Shown piece by piece: positions 1-11,999 of a stretch of 64,000 bases of DNA. The DNA comes from Cranoglanis bouderius (Eukaryota; Chordata; Actinopteri; Siluriformes; Cranoglanididae): NCBI GenBank assembly GCA_023630585.1, contig CM042555.1, forward strand, positions 6,386,001 to 6,450,000, written 5' to 3'. Made by a program: the position numbers and the translations under genes. Numbering within the stretch: the first letter of the stretch is position 1; every line of letters begins with the position of its first letter. The notes below the pieces were generated by a model. That model was given only the letters and a program-made list of their open reading frames with translations, was not told the DNA's origin and did no database searches.

Positions 1-232
1 GAAACTCACTGGAATTAACAAGGCATAAATTGAATACGAAACATCTTCACCATAATCTCCATTTTCTTTCCCATCACCTTCTAAAATAATTCACTGCTAC
101 AGCACTCATTAACAACATGTTAAAACATGCTGAAAATATCAGTGGTGAGAGAACTTTTCGTTAAATAGTGATTTTTAAATAGTGATTCCTGTTCTCAAAT
201 GTTGTTCCTATGTGTTTTTTTCCCTACTGTTT

Positions 233-234
<2 letters not shown>

Positions 235-326
<92 letters not shown>
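235..326. repeat. (TA)n microsatellite
   Basis: An uninterrupted run of about 46 TA dinucleotides. It directly abuts a Tc1/mariner-type repeat whose expected left end is missing, so the tract probably replaced or grew out of the TA target site and terminal repeat. Confidence 0.97.
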
Positions 327-327
<1 letters not shown>

Positions 328-789
328 CTTTGTTATAGATTTTTTTTTTATTTTATGACTTCTTCATTATCAAGTCAGTACAAAAAAACATTTTAGATTC
401 CCAAACATTAGTTTTCTAGCACAAAATTAAATGTTACAGAAAAATGTTTGTATGTCATTAAAGAAAGCAGCGTATTACGTAAGAGGCCACTTTTCAGACA
501 AAAAACACAATGAAGGTTGCTGAGTTTTGCTGCAAAAATAAGGAGCAAGTGCGAAAGTCAAAGTCTCCGGAAGAACTGTGGCTGGTTCTCCAGAGATTAC
601 TATTTTAATTTTTATTTTAATTTTTTTCTCACACCAAATATTGACTTTTCATTTCCTACTGTTTACTGCTCTTTACGGTATTTTATTTATTTATTTTTTA
701 AATATAGAAACATTTAATTTCATTATTTTTAAGGCATCTTTGCTCTACAGCATTTCTTTGCATGTGCCTAAAACTTTTGCACAGTACTG
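327..789 (+). mobile_element. Short Tc1/mariner derivative, copy 1 (left end lost)
   Basis: This stretch matches the repeat at 8384-8938 over most of its length, including the shared blocks around GAAAGCAGCGTATTACGTAA and TCAAAGTCTCC and the right terminal repeat ending CAGTACTG at 782-789. The left terminal repeat is absent and replaced by the (TA)n tract. An internal piece present in the other copy between the transposase-like relic and the T-rich right part is missing. No transposase reading frame survives. Class assignment rests on the terminal repeat seen in the other copy. Confidence 0.75.
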
Positions 790-2150
790 TGTAACGTCTG
801 AACGTATCAAACTGATTTCTGAATCAACCTGGGCTTAGCACAGAAGTTTCTTTTGTTTCTTTTGAGCTGTAAAGCCCTATCTGTTTAATGACCACTCTGG
901 CACTCCTCTCTCTCTTCTCTCTCCGTCTTCGTGTGTCTCTTCAGTAACTCTTCACTCACACTCTTCCGGTTTCTCTCTCCCCCGGGGCCACGTGGCCACA
1001 ACCTCTTCACGGCTCACGCCTTTTTGCAAATGGCGTAACGAACCAGCGAACTCTACACGACCTCGCGCAAACTTTCAAACCGAAGCTATGCAAGTATAGT
1101 TAATGAACCTATATCTGCGTTTAAGATTTTACCCCTGTTTACAGGAGATTCAAGTTCGTTGCTGGTTTTTGAAAAAGGCTAATTAGTTGTGTTTTTGTCT
1201 GCCATTCCCTTGTACTTCATTACTTTCTCTCTATCCCTTTTCTTTCCTTGTATATAGATGTACATATGTATGTTCTGCTTAGAGTTAGTCGTGTGTATCC
1301 ATAGTTACATCTAGTTATTAAAATCTATTATCACCACACTTGATTTGTCTCTGTTTTGTTACGTGATGAGTCCCTTAAACGCTGCATAAGATCTCGATTA
1401 CCCGCTCTAATCTTTAATAACAAACTTCGTGGTTAATTCTTCCTGGCCAGAAGGATAAACTCCCTCTTTAGAGTTCATAAATCTAAACTAGACTACAGTT
1501 TACAGACCACATACATAGTCATAATTAATTATAATCCGTTGTAGTTAATTATCTATATGTATATGTGCACATACATGAATTCCCTTTCATGGCTGATGTA
1601 TATTTATAACTGGTCACAACACGCGTTGATTAGATATATAGATATATTTCACGCCAGTCGAGCTAATTACTTATATAAATTGGAGAATACAGTTAAACTT
1701 GTTAAACATTTTTTTAATTTGTTACATAAACTGTAACTGGTGGAGAATAATTTTTTAAACGTTGCAGATTCATCCGAGTTACTACACATTCTGGTCGATA
1801 ATGCGGGCACGCTTTAAAACTCGTCTCCTTTAAAAAGGTGCTTCGAATCCAAGCGTGCGCTTCTGTTTTCGTTTTTCATGTTTAAAGTTGATCCATTTCA
1901 TTATTCTGGTGGAAAAGAATAATGCTAGTAGTGCTTGATTCGTTACAACTGTGTGTGTATCCTTAACATTTAACACATTTCCACGTCACTACTGAACATG
2001 TGTCTAGGCAGAAACAGGAGTGTATACTGTATGATATCTTGGATGTGCACAGTAATTTCATACTCTGGAAATTCTACTCTGGAAATTCATAAATGGTTGA
2101 AATTAACTCCTTAACATCTCAGCTTATTATTCATTTATGCATTGTAAATA
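790..2150. other. Unclassified non-coding stretch
   Basis: No gene is recognised. The first part (about 890-1080) is richer in CpG and contains a perfect 12-bp palindrome GGCCACGTGGCC at 986-997, an E-box core. The remainder is AT-rich with many TATA and ATTAAT runs. A structured inverted repeat lies at 1807-1858. It could be part of an old mobile element, but I cannot name one. Confidence 0.4.
1807..1858. repeat. Short inverted repeat with internal hairpin
   Basis: GCACGCTT at 1807-1814 pairs with AAGCGTGC at 1851-1858. Inside the loop CCTTT pairs with AAAGG, and the loop also holds a TTCGAATCC string like a tRNA T-arm. The layout recalls a degenerate tRNA-like fold, but no complete cloverleaf with anticodon arm is visible, so it is not called as a tRNA. 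Confidence 0.4.
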
Positions 2151-2154
2151 AATC

Positions 2155-2370
2155 GTAAAACACTTGTGGACATGCTGTTATGCTGACATGCTGGAAAATA
2201 ATCAATGATGGGGTAGTGCGATGTGGCCTGATGTGCAACTATTACCACTCCAAACTTTACTATATTTTCCTATAACATGTCTCTAAGTGTTTTATTCCTT
2301 TTACTCCACAGCAATTTATCAATGATTACATTTTTTAAAATTTACTAACTCTCTCTCACAGTATGCTGGA
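2155..2370 (+). repeat. Hairpin repeat family, copy A (partial)
   Basis: The copy contains the family modules in order: a GTAAAACAC remnant, GGAAAATAATCAATGATGGG, GATGTGGCCTGATGTG, then GTGTTTTATTCCTTTTACTC and CCACAGCAATTT. The downstream part typical of longer copies is missing or rearranged into the next 400 bases. Confidence 0.65.
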
Positions 2371-2769
2371 ATACCATTATGCCGTCATAATGGAAATCTA
2401 CTTATCAATCATTTTCAATCAGTTTAAACAAATGAATTATTTTATTGCTGTAAGTCTGTTATAAGATTAGTCAGGACACTGTTGGGTTTCTGTGTATAGA
2501 GTATCGTGACTCTGTGTTTAGCTGTGTTTAAAGGGGAGGGTGTGAAACAATTCACACCTCTCAACAATAACATTGGTACAGAGATAAAACGGACTGCACA
2601 ACTAAAGCTTTTTTGATAGTAAAACACTGTATACAACTGTCACCATAAAGTGATAACAATTATAGAACTTAGTCGGCTAGGTAAAAAAATAAATATGTAT
2701 GAAAACCTGCAAATTCTTAAAGAGTATCTACTTTCATTAACCACTGCTTTGGAATGTGACAGCACAAAT

Positions 2770-3070
2770 AAATTCATTGCTGAACTTTTATCCATTTATA
2801 GTTATGTTTAATGTCATAGAATGTCCCACAGACAACAAGCAGCATTCCTCAAGAGGAATAAATAAAAAAAAAAATAAATAAAAAAAAATCCAGCTTGTTA
2901 CAGAGAACTGACATTGGCAAAGTGCTGTGGCGTAAGTGGAATAAAACACTTTGGAACATGCTGTTAATGGAATATAACCAACTTTGTTGTGGTAATTAAT
3001 CACACCACAGCATCTATGGTTATTTACCTATAACAGCATGCCACATCATGTTTTATTCCTTGCTTAACTA
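2770..3070 (-). repeat. Hairpin repeat family, copy B (rearranged)
   Basis: At 2880-3070 the hairpin part reads in minus orientation: GTGGAATAAAACAC, then CCTATAACAGCATG and ATGTTTTATTCCTTG. At 2785-2825 a fragment of the downstream part, around TCCATTTATAGTTATG, reads in plus orientation. The mixture suggests an inversion or the joining of two copies. Confidence 0.55.
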
Positions 3071-3074
3071 CAAT

Positions 3075-3935
3075 GTTATGGTGTGTTGAAGCAGCATTCT
3101 ATATTAATCCGCATCATAATTAATGCAGCAGGCTGTCTTTAATCTAAAGCCACTGACATACAGAGTACATCCTGTTCCTCAATATAAAATACATCAAGCC
3201 AAACAGCAATCTGAGTAAATCTCCCATAGCATTCGCACACTTTAAATCCAGCTCTCGGCTGAATAGTTGCTTACATGAATCACATTCCCATCCTGGATTA
3301 TCTTTTATCAGCATCACTGCGATTACGTGAATTTGTCTAATGCTGGTTATGGAACCACGGATGTTTATAAGTCCATGTTCCAAAAATAGAGTATTTAATA
3401 TACTTTGTGGTAGTCATGATTTTGTGGGTGGTGGCTAGAGATTATCTTTTATAACCCAGAAGGACAAAAAGAGAATATTAAACGCACTCTAAGGATAGTA
3501 ACATAAAATTCTCACTGTTTTGTGCAATATCAGACTATCAAATGTACAGTATATCAGGTTTTTCTTTTCTCACACCTTCATAAGCTTCCGGTTTAATTTT
3601 CACAACAGCATGTTAACATGCCAGTCTGAGCTGCTAAGCCTTTACTCATTTTGCTCTTAATATTTCTCTCGTGTTTTATAACTGTGAGTTTTCAAAGCCT
3701 GACCCTCAAGCCAAACATCTGAAAAAGCTATATATACCTTTCTATTCTCCTGTGTGTTGGAGGAGGAGCACTGTTCTGAAGCACAACATCTTGTTTCTGT
3801 CTCTCTGTGTCTAATTTGGGAACACACCCGACTGCATCAGTGTGGCTTGTTTGACGTCAAAACTTCTCGTTTAGCATTGGACATGTGATGGCTTCTTTTA
3901 CTAATTTTATGTACAATGAACACATCCCAATTAAG
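3075..3935. other. Non-coding, nothing recognised
   Basis: AT-rich sequence with only short random reading frames. No repeat structure, RNA gene or regulatory cluster stood out. Confidence 0.5.
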
Positions 3936-3939
3936 ACCA

Positions 3940-4065
3940 GCTCATAATTGCTCAAATCAGAGGAGTAAATAGCTTTCTTCTAGATTGTCATGAAGAGACT
4001 GGTTCTGAGTAGAAAGAATGCTGGTGGTGATTGTTAGGGGGCCAAGCACTAAATTGGTTTCTTTG
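3940..4065 (+). repeat. Diverged direct repeat, unit 1
   Basis: This block resembles 5570-5690: both hold an ATCAG(A/G)GGAG motif, a TCTGA(G/A)TAGAAA motif and end with TTGTTAGGGG, CCAAGCACTAA. The pair probably represents two copies of one old element end in the same orientation. Confidence 0.45.
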
Positions 4066-4069
4066 TCAT

Positions 4070-5565
4070 ATTTGTTTGTAATAAGATAGCCATATACAGT
4101 CGATATAGATTTTTAAAGTCAAATTATGGTAATAATTTGTAATAATTAAGTAATAAAGACGGACATACTCAAATGCTAACAAATCTTTAGTGCGTACACC
4201 TGCTTGTCAAGACTGTTACTTTGAGAGACTAATTTTGTCCCACATTTGAATATGACATGAAACTTGCATTTAATAGTTGGGATTCTTAGCTTCAATGTTA
4301 TTTTTCCATGTTTTGCATAATTTTGCAAATAATATTAGGAACAACAAATGGCTCTTGTGGTAACATTTAAGTTGTCAAGCATTAATTACTAGTGTTATAT
4401 TTTTCTTGGTTTCATTTTTCAGCCATTGCATCCTTTGGTAGCTTATAGACTTTTTGTCTATAAAGTAAAACATTAATAGAGATACTTAAGAGTGACCCAT
4501 GTTGACACATAGATCATTCTAAATTCCAGTAACACATAAAAAACTGCATCTTGATGTTGTCCAGCTTCGATGTTGTTCATATATCCTTGACACATTTTTT
4601 TTATTTATTTATTTTCAAATATTTAATGTCATGTATTGTTTTACAACATGTAATATTTGCTAGCATCCCCCTACAATAATGACAGCCAAAAATAAAACTC
4701 AGTGGTGCTCAAAAAAATATTCTTTACAGTTTTCACTTTTTCCAAAGACACTGGTAACTAATGATGTGGCCTATGATGGAGAAGATCTTGGGATTGATTC
4801 CCACAGTATGTGCTATACACTTTAGATGTCTGCTTATATATTACTGTTTCAATCTGTAATAAGATATTAAAGCATATCGATGCATTTTTCAGCCTTTAAA
4901 GGACTGTAACCGACATTTCTCACTGCCCAGAGCCATTATTTTCCTCTCAGCTTTGATGCTATTTCACTGAATAGTGTGAACTCTTGTTTAATGCACCAAC
5001 CTCACCTAAGGGGTAACAGATGTGTCTGATAATGCTGTTAGATGTGGTATTAACATTTTAACAAGTTTTATGCTTTAAATAGATACAGTGCCGTGTTTTA
5101 AAATACCTTTATGCTACTTTTTTCTTTTGATTTTTATGTATATACTTTTCATGTTGCAGGAGCTATCACAGTAACTTCAGACAAAAAACAACATATAAAA
5201 TCGAATTAATATCAAACGCATACTGAGTATAATCGAACCCGTTTTCATGAAGAAAATCCATGCAAATTCTAACAATTGAGAACAATTTCGTTGGCATTCA
5301 CTTTAATTAAGCTGTTAGAAAGCTACAATAGCTAACCATCCATTAATATAATGTCGTTTTAATGCAGTAATTCAGTGCTATATGCTAAGTCTCTCTGGTG
5401 CCAGCTAGTGACTGATATTGGTATTGCAAAAAAAAAAAAATAGAACATTCTGGACGTTTTCTCACTAATGTAGCTATCACGGCTAGCTCCACGGCTAGCT
5501 CTGGAATCTTGTTTTGAAACTCTGATTGGGATGTAGCTAGCAATGAGGACTATAGTATTAGTGTC
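4070..5565. other. Non-coding, nothing recognised
   Basis: AT-rich sequence between the two direct-repeat blocks. No coding signature or element termini could be identified. Confidence 0.45.
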
Positions 5566-5569
5566 AGTC

Positions 5570-5690
5570 GCAATACTGCTATAATCAGGGGAGCAAATGC
5601 TCTACAGCTGACTGAAAGATTGACTTCTGAATAGAAAAAGCTAATAGTTCTAGTGCCAATTGTTAGGGGTCCAAGCACTAATTTAAAATC
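5570..5690 (+). repeat. Diverged direct repeat, unit 2
   Basis: This is the partner of 3940-4065. It is best conserved around TTGTTAGGGGTCCAAGCACT. Confidence 0.45.
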
Positions 5691-5934
5691 AGTAAAAATA
5701 TTTGCCTTTTATTTATTTATTTATTGTTCCTTTGGCTTACTAAACATAATAGATTATAACAGTTGGGACTTAAACCTAAGAACTTTAGAATTGCTCTAAG
5801 AACAATTTCATTTAGAGAGGCTATGATCGCTAACACTGTCCCTCTCCAAACCTTAAGCATTTGTAATGTTTCATCTGTCCTGGCTTGTGCTTTATTAGTT
5901 TAATTAGTTAAAAATAATAATGTTACAGTAATTA

Positions 5935-6256
5935 GAAGCAGCATGCACCAGGGTTCTGGTTCGACCCTGATCTCGGGTAACTGTTTGTGCAGAGTTTCAC
6001 ATGTTCTCCCCAGGTCAGTATGGGTTTCCTCTGGGATCCCTAGTTTCCTCCTACCTCCCAACAATATTCCAGTAGATGAATTGGCTGTGATAATTGCCCC
6101 AAGTTGGGAATGTGTGTGTGCATGGTGCCTTATGGTGGACTGTTGACCCATCCAGTCCATTAGAGTAGTCCCGAATCATGCCCAAGCGTTACCGGGATAG
6201 GCTCTGAATCCATTGCAACCGTGACCAGGATAAAGTTGTTACTATAAATAAATTAA
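5935..6256 (+). mobile_element. SINE-like dispersed repeat
   Basis: The repeat starts with a pol III B-box-like string (GGTTCTGGTTCGACCC), followed by blocks shared with 50125-50436: ACTGTTTGTGCAGAGTTTC, TTCTCCCC, GGTTTCCTC, GAATGTGTGTGTGCATGGTG and GGGATAGGCTC. It ends near GACCAGGATAAAGTTGTTAC. This is a common fish repeat type. It is diverged and carries no coding capacity. Confidence 0.65.
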
Positions 6257-6259
6257 TGT

Positions 6260-8380
6260 TTTCGTAATTGGTTATTGTGAGTGATTTGCTTATAATTTCC
6301 TTCAACTCTGATCAGCAGGCCAAACTAGAAAACTAGCAGAAATATATACCCACTTCACCTCTTCACTTGAATCCTTTTATGTAAATCTTTGAATAGTCAT
6401 TCACTATGACTGACATGTTTAAATATTTTGACGTAGCCTTCAGGTGCAAAAGCTGACTCCACCCACTCATTCCTGTACATATGGGTTTGAGTCGATCCCT
6501 AGGGTGATGTTGTACTATGCACACACAAACAATGACAAATAATAATGTGTAGCCTTCATACTGCTTTATTGATCTCTTTTAATTCTTTCATTCTCTCTCG
6601 CTATCTACTTTCATCTCCTTCCTCCTTCGTTTATGAAAATTAAAGCTGTCACCTTTACCAATGCTCATGACCCTCATACAAATTGTTGCCGCATTTTTGT
6701 AACCGTCTTAGCAGATTCATGGTGAAAAGTAATATCTCCACATCTCAAATCTAAGATTTGAGGATAATCAGTGGGAGAATTAAAATTATTCTGCAAAGTA
6801 GATTTCCTGATGCCAGTGTGGAGCAAATGACGATGAGTCATACTCAAGAGCTCAAAGGATCACTATGGTCCAAAGGTAAAGTCGAAATAAATTAATCATT
6901 TTCTCCCTCTCCTTCTTTGTCTCACTTATTTCACTGCCTCATTAAAAATATATTTACCAAAAAAATACTAAAATAATAATAAAATATTTACCAGATTTCA
7001 GTTAATTATCATCCAGAACAGGAGGGTGCAATTACTTGGCGTTGTTTGCATCTTTTACCAGAAGGTAAGAAATGTCAGCAATGAATGCAAATTCCAGCAT
7101 CTGCAACGCGCACAATGCTTATCTCATAAAAATCAACATGACATCTTTCATTTAGAAGTGTTTGTCTGATTGTCTGTTTGTATTTCTGGCTCCATATACA
7201 CCGTATCCTACTGTTGATTCCATTATGTAGAGATATTTGGTATTTCACTAAGGAACATGGGGGCTGTCTTCAGAGCTGAGTTAAGAGCGTGTAGTGAGGA
7301 GCTGTGTCTCGGTTATGCACGATTCTGACCTTGAACTTAAGCTTTCTTGTGTGTTATCAGTAGCAGTATGGAGGAGCAGAGGAGAAGTATTAAGTCCAGC
7401 ACCACTTTATTTCAAATTTATAATGTGGGTTGTAAATATGTGCAGAAAAACTATGGAATGCAATTTGATGGCAATATTCAGTACTTAAATACGACCAAGT
7501 AACTACACTTATTTAAAGTGAGCTATTGCAGATGAGTGCTTGGTCAGCTTAACCTTCAATCCATGGGCATAGTGTTGTTATTGTTGTTGCTGTTGTTGTT
7601 GTTGTTGTTTTTAATGGAGAGCACATTCAATTAACAAAAATATTATTTTATCAATTATCAAAACTTAGCTCAGAAGGTAAAATGAAAAATAATGCTGGAT
7701 CAAGCTGCTGAATAATGAGTATGGAGGTCCTTTTGTTCAACTAAATTTGCAGTGATTATTATAATTTAGTAATTATAATTGCAATTGTGATTGATTCATT
7801 ACAATTACAACTAGGACTATTCATGCAGGTTATTGAAACATCCTGTTAGAGGTTTACTTCAATGCTTTTCACCTTTTTATTCATATATCACTGTATTACC
7901 CTTTTTTATTTTTCATTTTTAAATTGTCTCTTGCATTTATGTTACACTGCATAACACTGGGCACAAAAAAATGCAATTTCTTTGTTCAGTCCACATTTTC
8001 TATCCCTGATTTTTATTTTCACGCTTGTGTTTAAACTCAATTGAAAAATCGTCTTGGATGCCTCTATTCAAGAAAAATCTGGCAACCTTGGAGGTGTGAA
8101 GTACATGTAGGTAATTTGCATAATCTGAATGGCACGCCCAGAAAATTGACTTAATTAGCTGCATAAACCACCTCTGAATATGCATAACGTTTCCTGCATA
8201 AATATTGCCGTACCTTTTTGACTTAAGTCACCAAATCTGCATACAACCCTTAATGTATCATCATCGTAAGTTTTATTTGCATTTACAATAACTTTATTAA
8301 TTTATTGAACTAGCCACTCTGACACAATCTCAACAAAAATTCTAACAGATCGACCTGGCAAAAGCTGAGATATCATACAT
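6260..8380. other. Non-coding stretch with a small (TTG)n tract
   Basis: An impure TTG tract lies at about 7574-7610. Otherwise I see AT-rich unique-looking sequence with no long open frame and no recognised RNA. Confidence 0.5.
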
Positions 8381-8383
8381 ATA

Positions 8384-8938
8384 CAGTACTGTGCAAAAGT
8401 TTTAGGCACCCTATATTTTTAGTACAAACTTTGTTATAGATTTTTTATTTTATGAATGCTACATTATCAAGTCAGTACAAAAAACATTTTAGAGTCCCAA
8501 ACATTAGTTTTCTAGAACAAAATTAAGTGTTACAGAAAAATGTTTGTATGTCATTAAAGAAAGCAGCGTATTACGTAAGAGACTCTTTTCAGACAAAAAA
8601 CAGAATGAAGGCTGCTGGGTTTTGCTGCAAAAATAAGAAGCAAGTGCGAAAGTCAAAGTCTCCAGAAGAACTGTGGCTGGTTCTGCAAGATGCTCAATAA
8701 AACTTACCAGCTCATTTCCTTATAAAACTGCACACATTGTTCTGGAGACTACTATTTTTATTTTTATTTTTTTGTGACACCAGATATTGACTTTGTTTCA
8801 TTTACTACTGTTTACTGCTCTTTATGTTTTTTTTGTTTGTTTTTTTTTTAATGTAGAAACATTTAATTTCATTATTTTGAAGGCATCTTTGCTCTACAGC
8901 ATTTCTTTGCATGTGCCTAAAACATTTGCACTGAACTG
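8384..8938 (+). mobile_element. Short Tc1/mariner derivative, copy 2 (complete ends)
   Basis: The 555-bp element is bounded by inverted repeats: CAGTACTGTGCAAAAGTTTT at the left and the complement of CAGTTCAGTGCAAATGTTTT at the right. TA flanks both ends (8382-8383 and 8939-8940), the usual Tc1/mariner target site. The interior around 8660-8700 reads SPEELWLVLQDA on the plus strand, like the C-terminal end of Tc1-type transposases, so this is an internally deleted, non-autonomous copy. The copy at 327-789 is its sibling. Confidence 0.8.
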
Positions 8939-8939
8939 T

Positions 8940-10045
8940 ACATATTTCCCAGGCTACTCTATCTTATTTTCAGTCAATTTCTGCAAATCTTTTGCTGTTC
9001 ACACATGCACACAAAATCAATCCTGCTACACAAACATGTTCTGGTCTTTCTCAGATATGCAGGACACGTAGTCACATGGTATTTGGTGCATTTCCACACC
9101 TGTCACACATATAATTTTGCCTTCGGGCGTCAGGCAGGGATGTCCGTGTATTCAATTTCACCTGCAACCTCCACCCATATGAACAAAACACATCTGCCAT
9201 CTCACTTTCTTTGTACCCTGGGACAGCCACAGTGGGTCTGTCAGGACTCTTTTAAGTTCATAAAGAGTCAAATGCATTCATCAACATATCCTTTTAATTA
9301 CTGACACAATGGCACGGGTGTGGTACATCAAACCTGTTGCGGCAGATGGAAAGGGGAACAAAGTGAGAACAAAACCAACGTCTGTTAGTGAAAAATCCCA
9401 CAGCTGTAATTTCACCACAGTTGATGGTTGACAGCAAGCAGTACAGCATATCAATGCATGTCCTGTCCTCCACACATCTGTTCCAAAGAAGCAGATAACA
9501 AAAGAGGCTAGATAAAGTAGCTACAGTATTCTGACGAACCCATATTTAAGCACTGTGCATGTCTTTCATGTTTGATACATGTATGATAACCATCTCACCT
9601 CTCTCCAGAGATAGACAGAGGAGGTCTATCATTCTTGTTGGGACCTGACAGAGGTGTTGTGCTGGCCATAAATCTGGGAGAGCTTATCTACAGGCTGTGC
9701 ATTTATCACACCAATGCCTTGTGAAGTCTTACATATTTATAAGGCTCAGATCTATGGGTCGCTTATTTCCAATGTTACCAGCTTTGCTAAATATATGGTA
9801 TTACAGTATTCAAGATTCGGGCCACACAAAGACTTTGGTACTGATGTACTTTAACCACCTAAAATCTAGGCTTATTATTTAGTTATTCATTTTAAACTTT
9901 TTCATTCAGTAATACTAATTATTTAGTAAATAGACTAAAACTAAAAGGAATGCCTGGACCTGGAGAAATCTTCTGTTTGTTTAAATGTTTTTAGGGTAAG
10001 GTTTCAAGAAAGATTTCAGCTGGAACTGCTACTTATCAGTGTGTT
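8940..10045. other. Non-coding, nothing recognised
   Basis: There are only short frames without domain signatures. No repeat family or RNA was identified. Confidence 0.5.
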
Positions 10046-10049
10046 TCTT

Positions 10050-10290
10050 GGGCTCATTCATTCATTCATTCATTCATCTTCAGTAACAATGTGGTGGATT
10101 GTGGTGGATCTCTGGAACACTGGGCATGAAGTCGGAATTTGTCCTGAATGGGCCAGGCACCTCATAAACACACATTCATACACTCATTCATACCAAGGGA
10201 CAATTTTCAAGTAGCCAATCTAGCTACTGGGAAGGAGGAGGAAACTGGAGAACCTAAGGTAAAGCCACAAAGGAGGACGCAAGCATTAAA
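10050..10290 (-). mobile_element. SINE-like dispersed repeat, reverse orientation
   Basis: The stretch opens with an ATTC tetranucleotide run (10053-10076). It reads, on the minus strand, like the class at 5935-6256: GAAACTGGAGAACC is the complement of the GGTTTCC block, and CTCATTCATACCAAGGGAC follows the usual order. It is strongly diverged. Confidence 0.5.
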
Positions 10291-10342
10291 AATACACCTG
10301 CAAATGGTTATAGAGAATTTATTTTGAACATCACATTTCAGT

Positions 10343-10640
10343 ACGGGCACAGTGGATTTGTGGTCAGCACATTTGCACACCTTTGGGGTTGGCGGTTCAA
10401 ATCCCACCTCCACCTTGTGTGCATGGAGTTTGCATTCCTCTGGGTTCTCTGGTTTCCTCCCCCAGTCCAAAGATGTGTTGTAGGCTGATTGGCATTTCCA
10501 AATTGTCCACAGAGTGTGAATGTGTGTGTGATTGCGCCCTGTGACAGGTTGGCACCCCATCCAGGGTGTCCCCCGGCTTGTGTCCTGAGTTCCCTGGGAT
10601 AGGCGCCAGGCTCCCCTACGACCCTATGTATTGGCTAGTG
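10343..10640 (+). mobile_element. tRNA-derived SINE-like repeat
   Basis: An A-box-like region (GTGGTCAGCAC) is followed by a B-box-like GGCGGTTCAAATCCC, then GGAGTTTGCAT, GGTTTCCTCCCCCAGTCCAA, GCGCCCTGTGACAGGTTGGC and GATAGGCGCCAGGCTCC. The order fits a pol III-derived fish SINE. The copy ends before any clear simple-repeat tail. Confidence 0.7.
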
Positions 10641-10644
10641 TCAC

Positions 10645-10805
10645 TGTGATTGACAGATGAGGGAGAGTATACCATGCCTCCCACTCAGAGAGCATGGCCG
10701 ATTTTTTTCCACTGACTTCTGGCCACGGATGGCTGTGATATCATCGCTATTTCAACTTGCGAGCTCCAGCTGATAAGTTGAATGCTTTTCTCCAATACCA
10801 ACACC
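10645..10805 (-). mobile_element. SINE fragment, reverse orientation
   Basis: CCACGGATGGCTGTGATATC followed by GCGAGCTCCAGCTGATAAG resembles the reverse complement of a tRNA-derived SINE head: ACAGCCATCCGTGG with a degraded B box. It abuts the previous SINE in opposite orientation. Confidence 0.45.
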
Positions 10806-10809
10806 CAAG

Positions 10810-11625
10810 TTTGTGGTGGGATATACTGTATTTTACCTCATTACCAGCTTAAGTTTGGGCTCTCTCTATAGCCAAGGTGCACAAATGTGAGCATAATGAT
10901 GTTTTCTGTGCTTAATCGGCACCTATATGCTGAAAAATTACAGCAACGGCGAGACTGACTTGGAAAAGCCCTGCGATCAATATGAATTTCAGCACTTGCA
11001 ACTTAAAGGTATCCAAAAATATCTCCTAAACAGCCAATATGACCAGCTCTGGGGTAGAATATAAAGTTTCATTGCCATCTCCAGCCTCTGCCTTTTTGCT
11101 ACTAATGTATTAGGCTAACATCATTATCATGGGAAGACTATGCAGACTCAAATCATCCCAGGTTCTTTAAGTGTTCATTTGATAATTAAGGGCTCTTAGC
11201 CTTTTAAAAGGTTTCTCTTTGGACTCCCTTTCTGACAGGGAAACACTCTATTGTAGGGTTCTACACACAATCTTTATGAGTTCCCCCAGAGCCTTAAGGG
11301 TTCTACATTTTTTCAGTGAAGCTGTGTAACTTATTTGGTTTGTATGACCTTAAAAGTAGAGGGTCACTAAGCTGGTGTTTTTCTGAGATATTTGTAGGCC
11401 ATTGTGCAAAATGGTAAAGCCTGGAATGTATTTTAATTGGTATTTTGAAAAAGTCAACAGTGTGATCATAAACTGTGATTAACTGTTAGGACAAAAGCCT
11501 AGTTAGGACAAAAATATTTACCACTGTTATAAGAACAAAAACTTTTCTAAATGCATCAATGGAGAGCTGAAACATAAACATTTATAAACCTTTTTTAATA
11601 TGGCACATTGGTACAGTGGGTAGTG
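10810..11625. other. Non-coding; AAGGGTTCT-type repeat traces
   Basis: Around 11220-11320 there are AGGGTTCTAC blocks on both strands, a theme that returns near 29210-29320, 40140-40800 and 47725-47850. This suggests one old dispersed repeat. Nothing else was recognised. Confidence 0.4.
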
Positions 11626-11629
11626 TTAG

Positions 11630-11850
11630 AAGTTGGTGCTTTGAAGATGGTGGTAGAGTGCACAATCGAACACATTGCTCCAAGATCTCCCATAGGTTTT
11701 CACTTGGGTTGAGATCTGTTGAGTATGAAGACCAGTGAGTGTGATTTATATCATTTTCACCTTCATCGACCCAGTCAGTGAGCCCTCATGCTCTGAGGAT
11801 GGGAGTGGAGTCATGCTGGCAAAGACCACACCTATCAGGATAGAAGATCC
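11630..11850 (-). pseudogene. Tc1-type transposase relic
   Basis: Read on the minus strand this is the same kind of sequence as the plus-strand relic at 57270-57640; both contain a GGATGGGAGTGGAGTCAT-like block or its complement. That partner preserves FQDDPTPIH and LNPIEHLLEILE, typical of Tc1 DDE transposases. Here no open frame remains. Assignment is by similarity to the partner and general family knowledge. Confidence 0.5.
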
Positions 11851-11995
11851 ATCCATCCATCCGTCCATCCATCCATCACACATTCACACACACATTCCAT
11901 TCACACACTACGGACAATTTGAAAATGTCAACCAGCCTACAATGCATGTCTTTGGACTTTCTTCTATGGGGATAACTGGGTCCAAACCACGCTAG
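11848..11995 (-). mobile_element. SINE-like fragment with TCCA tract
   Basis: A (TCCA)n run is followed by CACACATTCACACACACATT, CGGACAATTT and CCAGCCTACAATGCATGTC. This is the reverse order of the body of the SINE at 10343-10640, ending before its head. The tetranucleotide run corresponds to the GGAT-type tail. Confidence 0.55.
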
Positions 11996-11999
11996 CAAA

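Noticed and set aside
986..997. E-box palindrome as a promoter
   Set aside because: A single palindrome in a slightly CpG-richer stretch, without TATA, initiator or exon. Noted only in the description.
5900..6160. Frames on both strands in the SINE-like repeat
   Set aside because: They lie entirely within a non-coding dispersed repeat. Similar frames recur in the other copies (10207-10560, 50045-50401).
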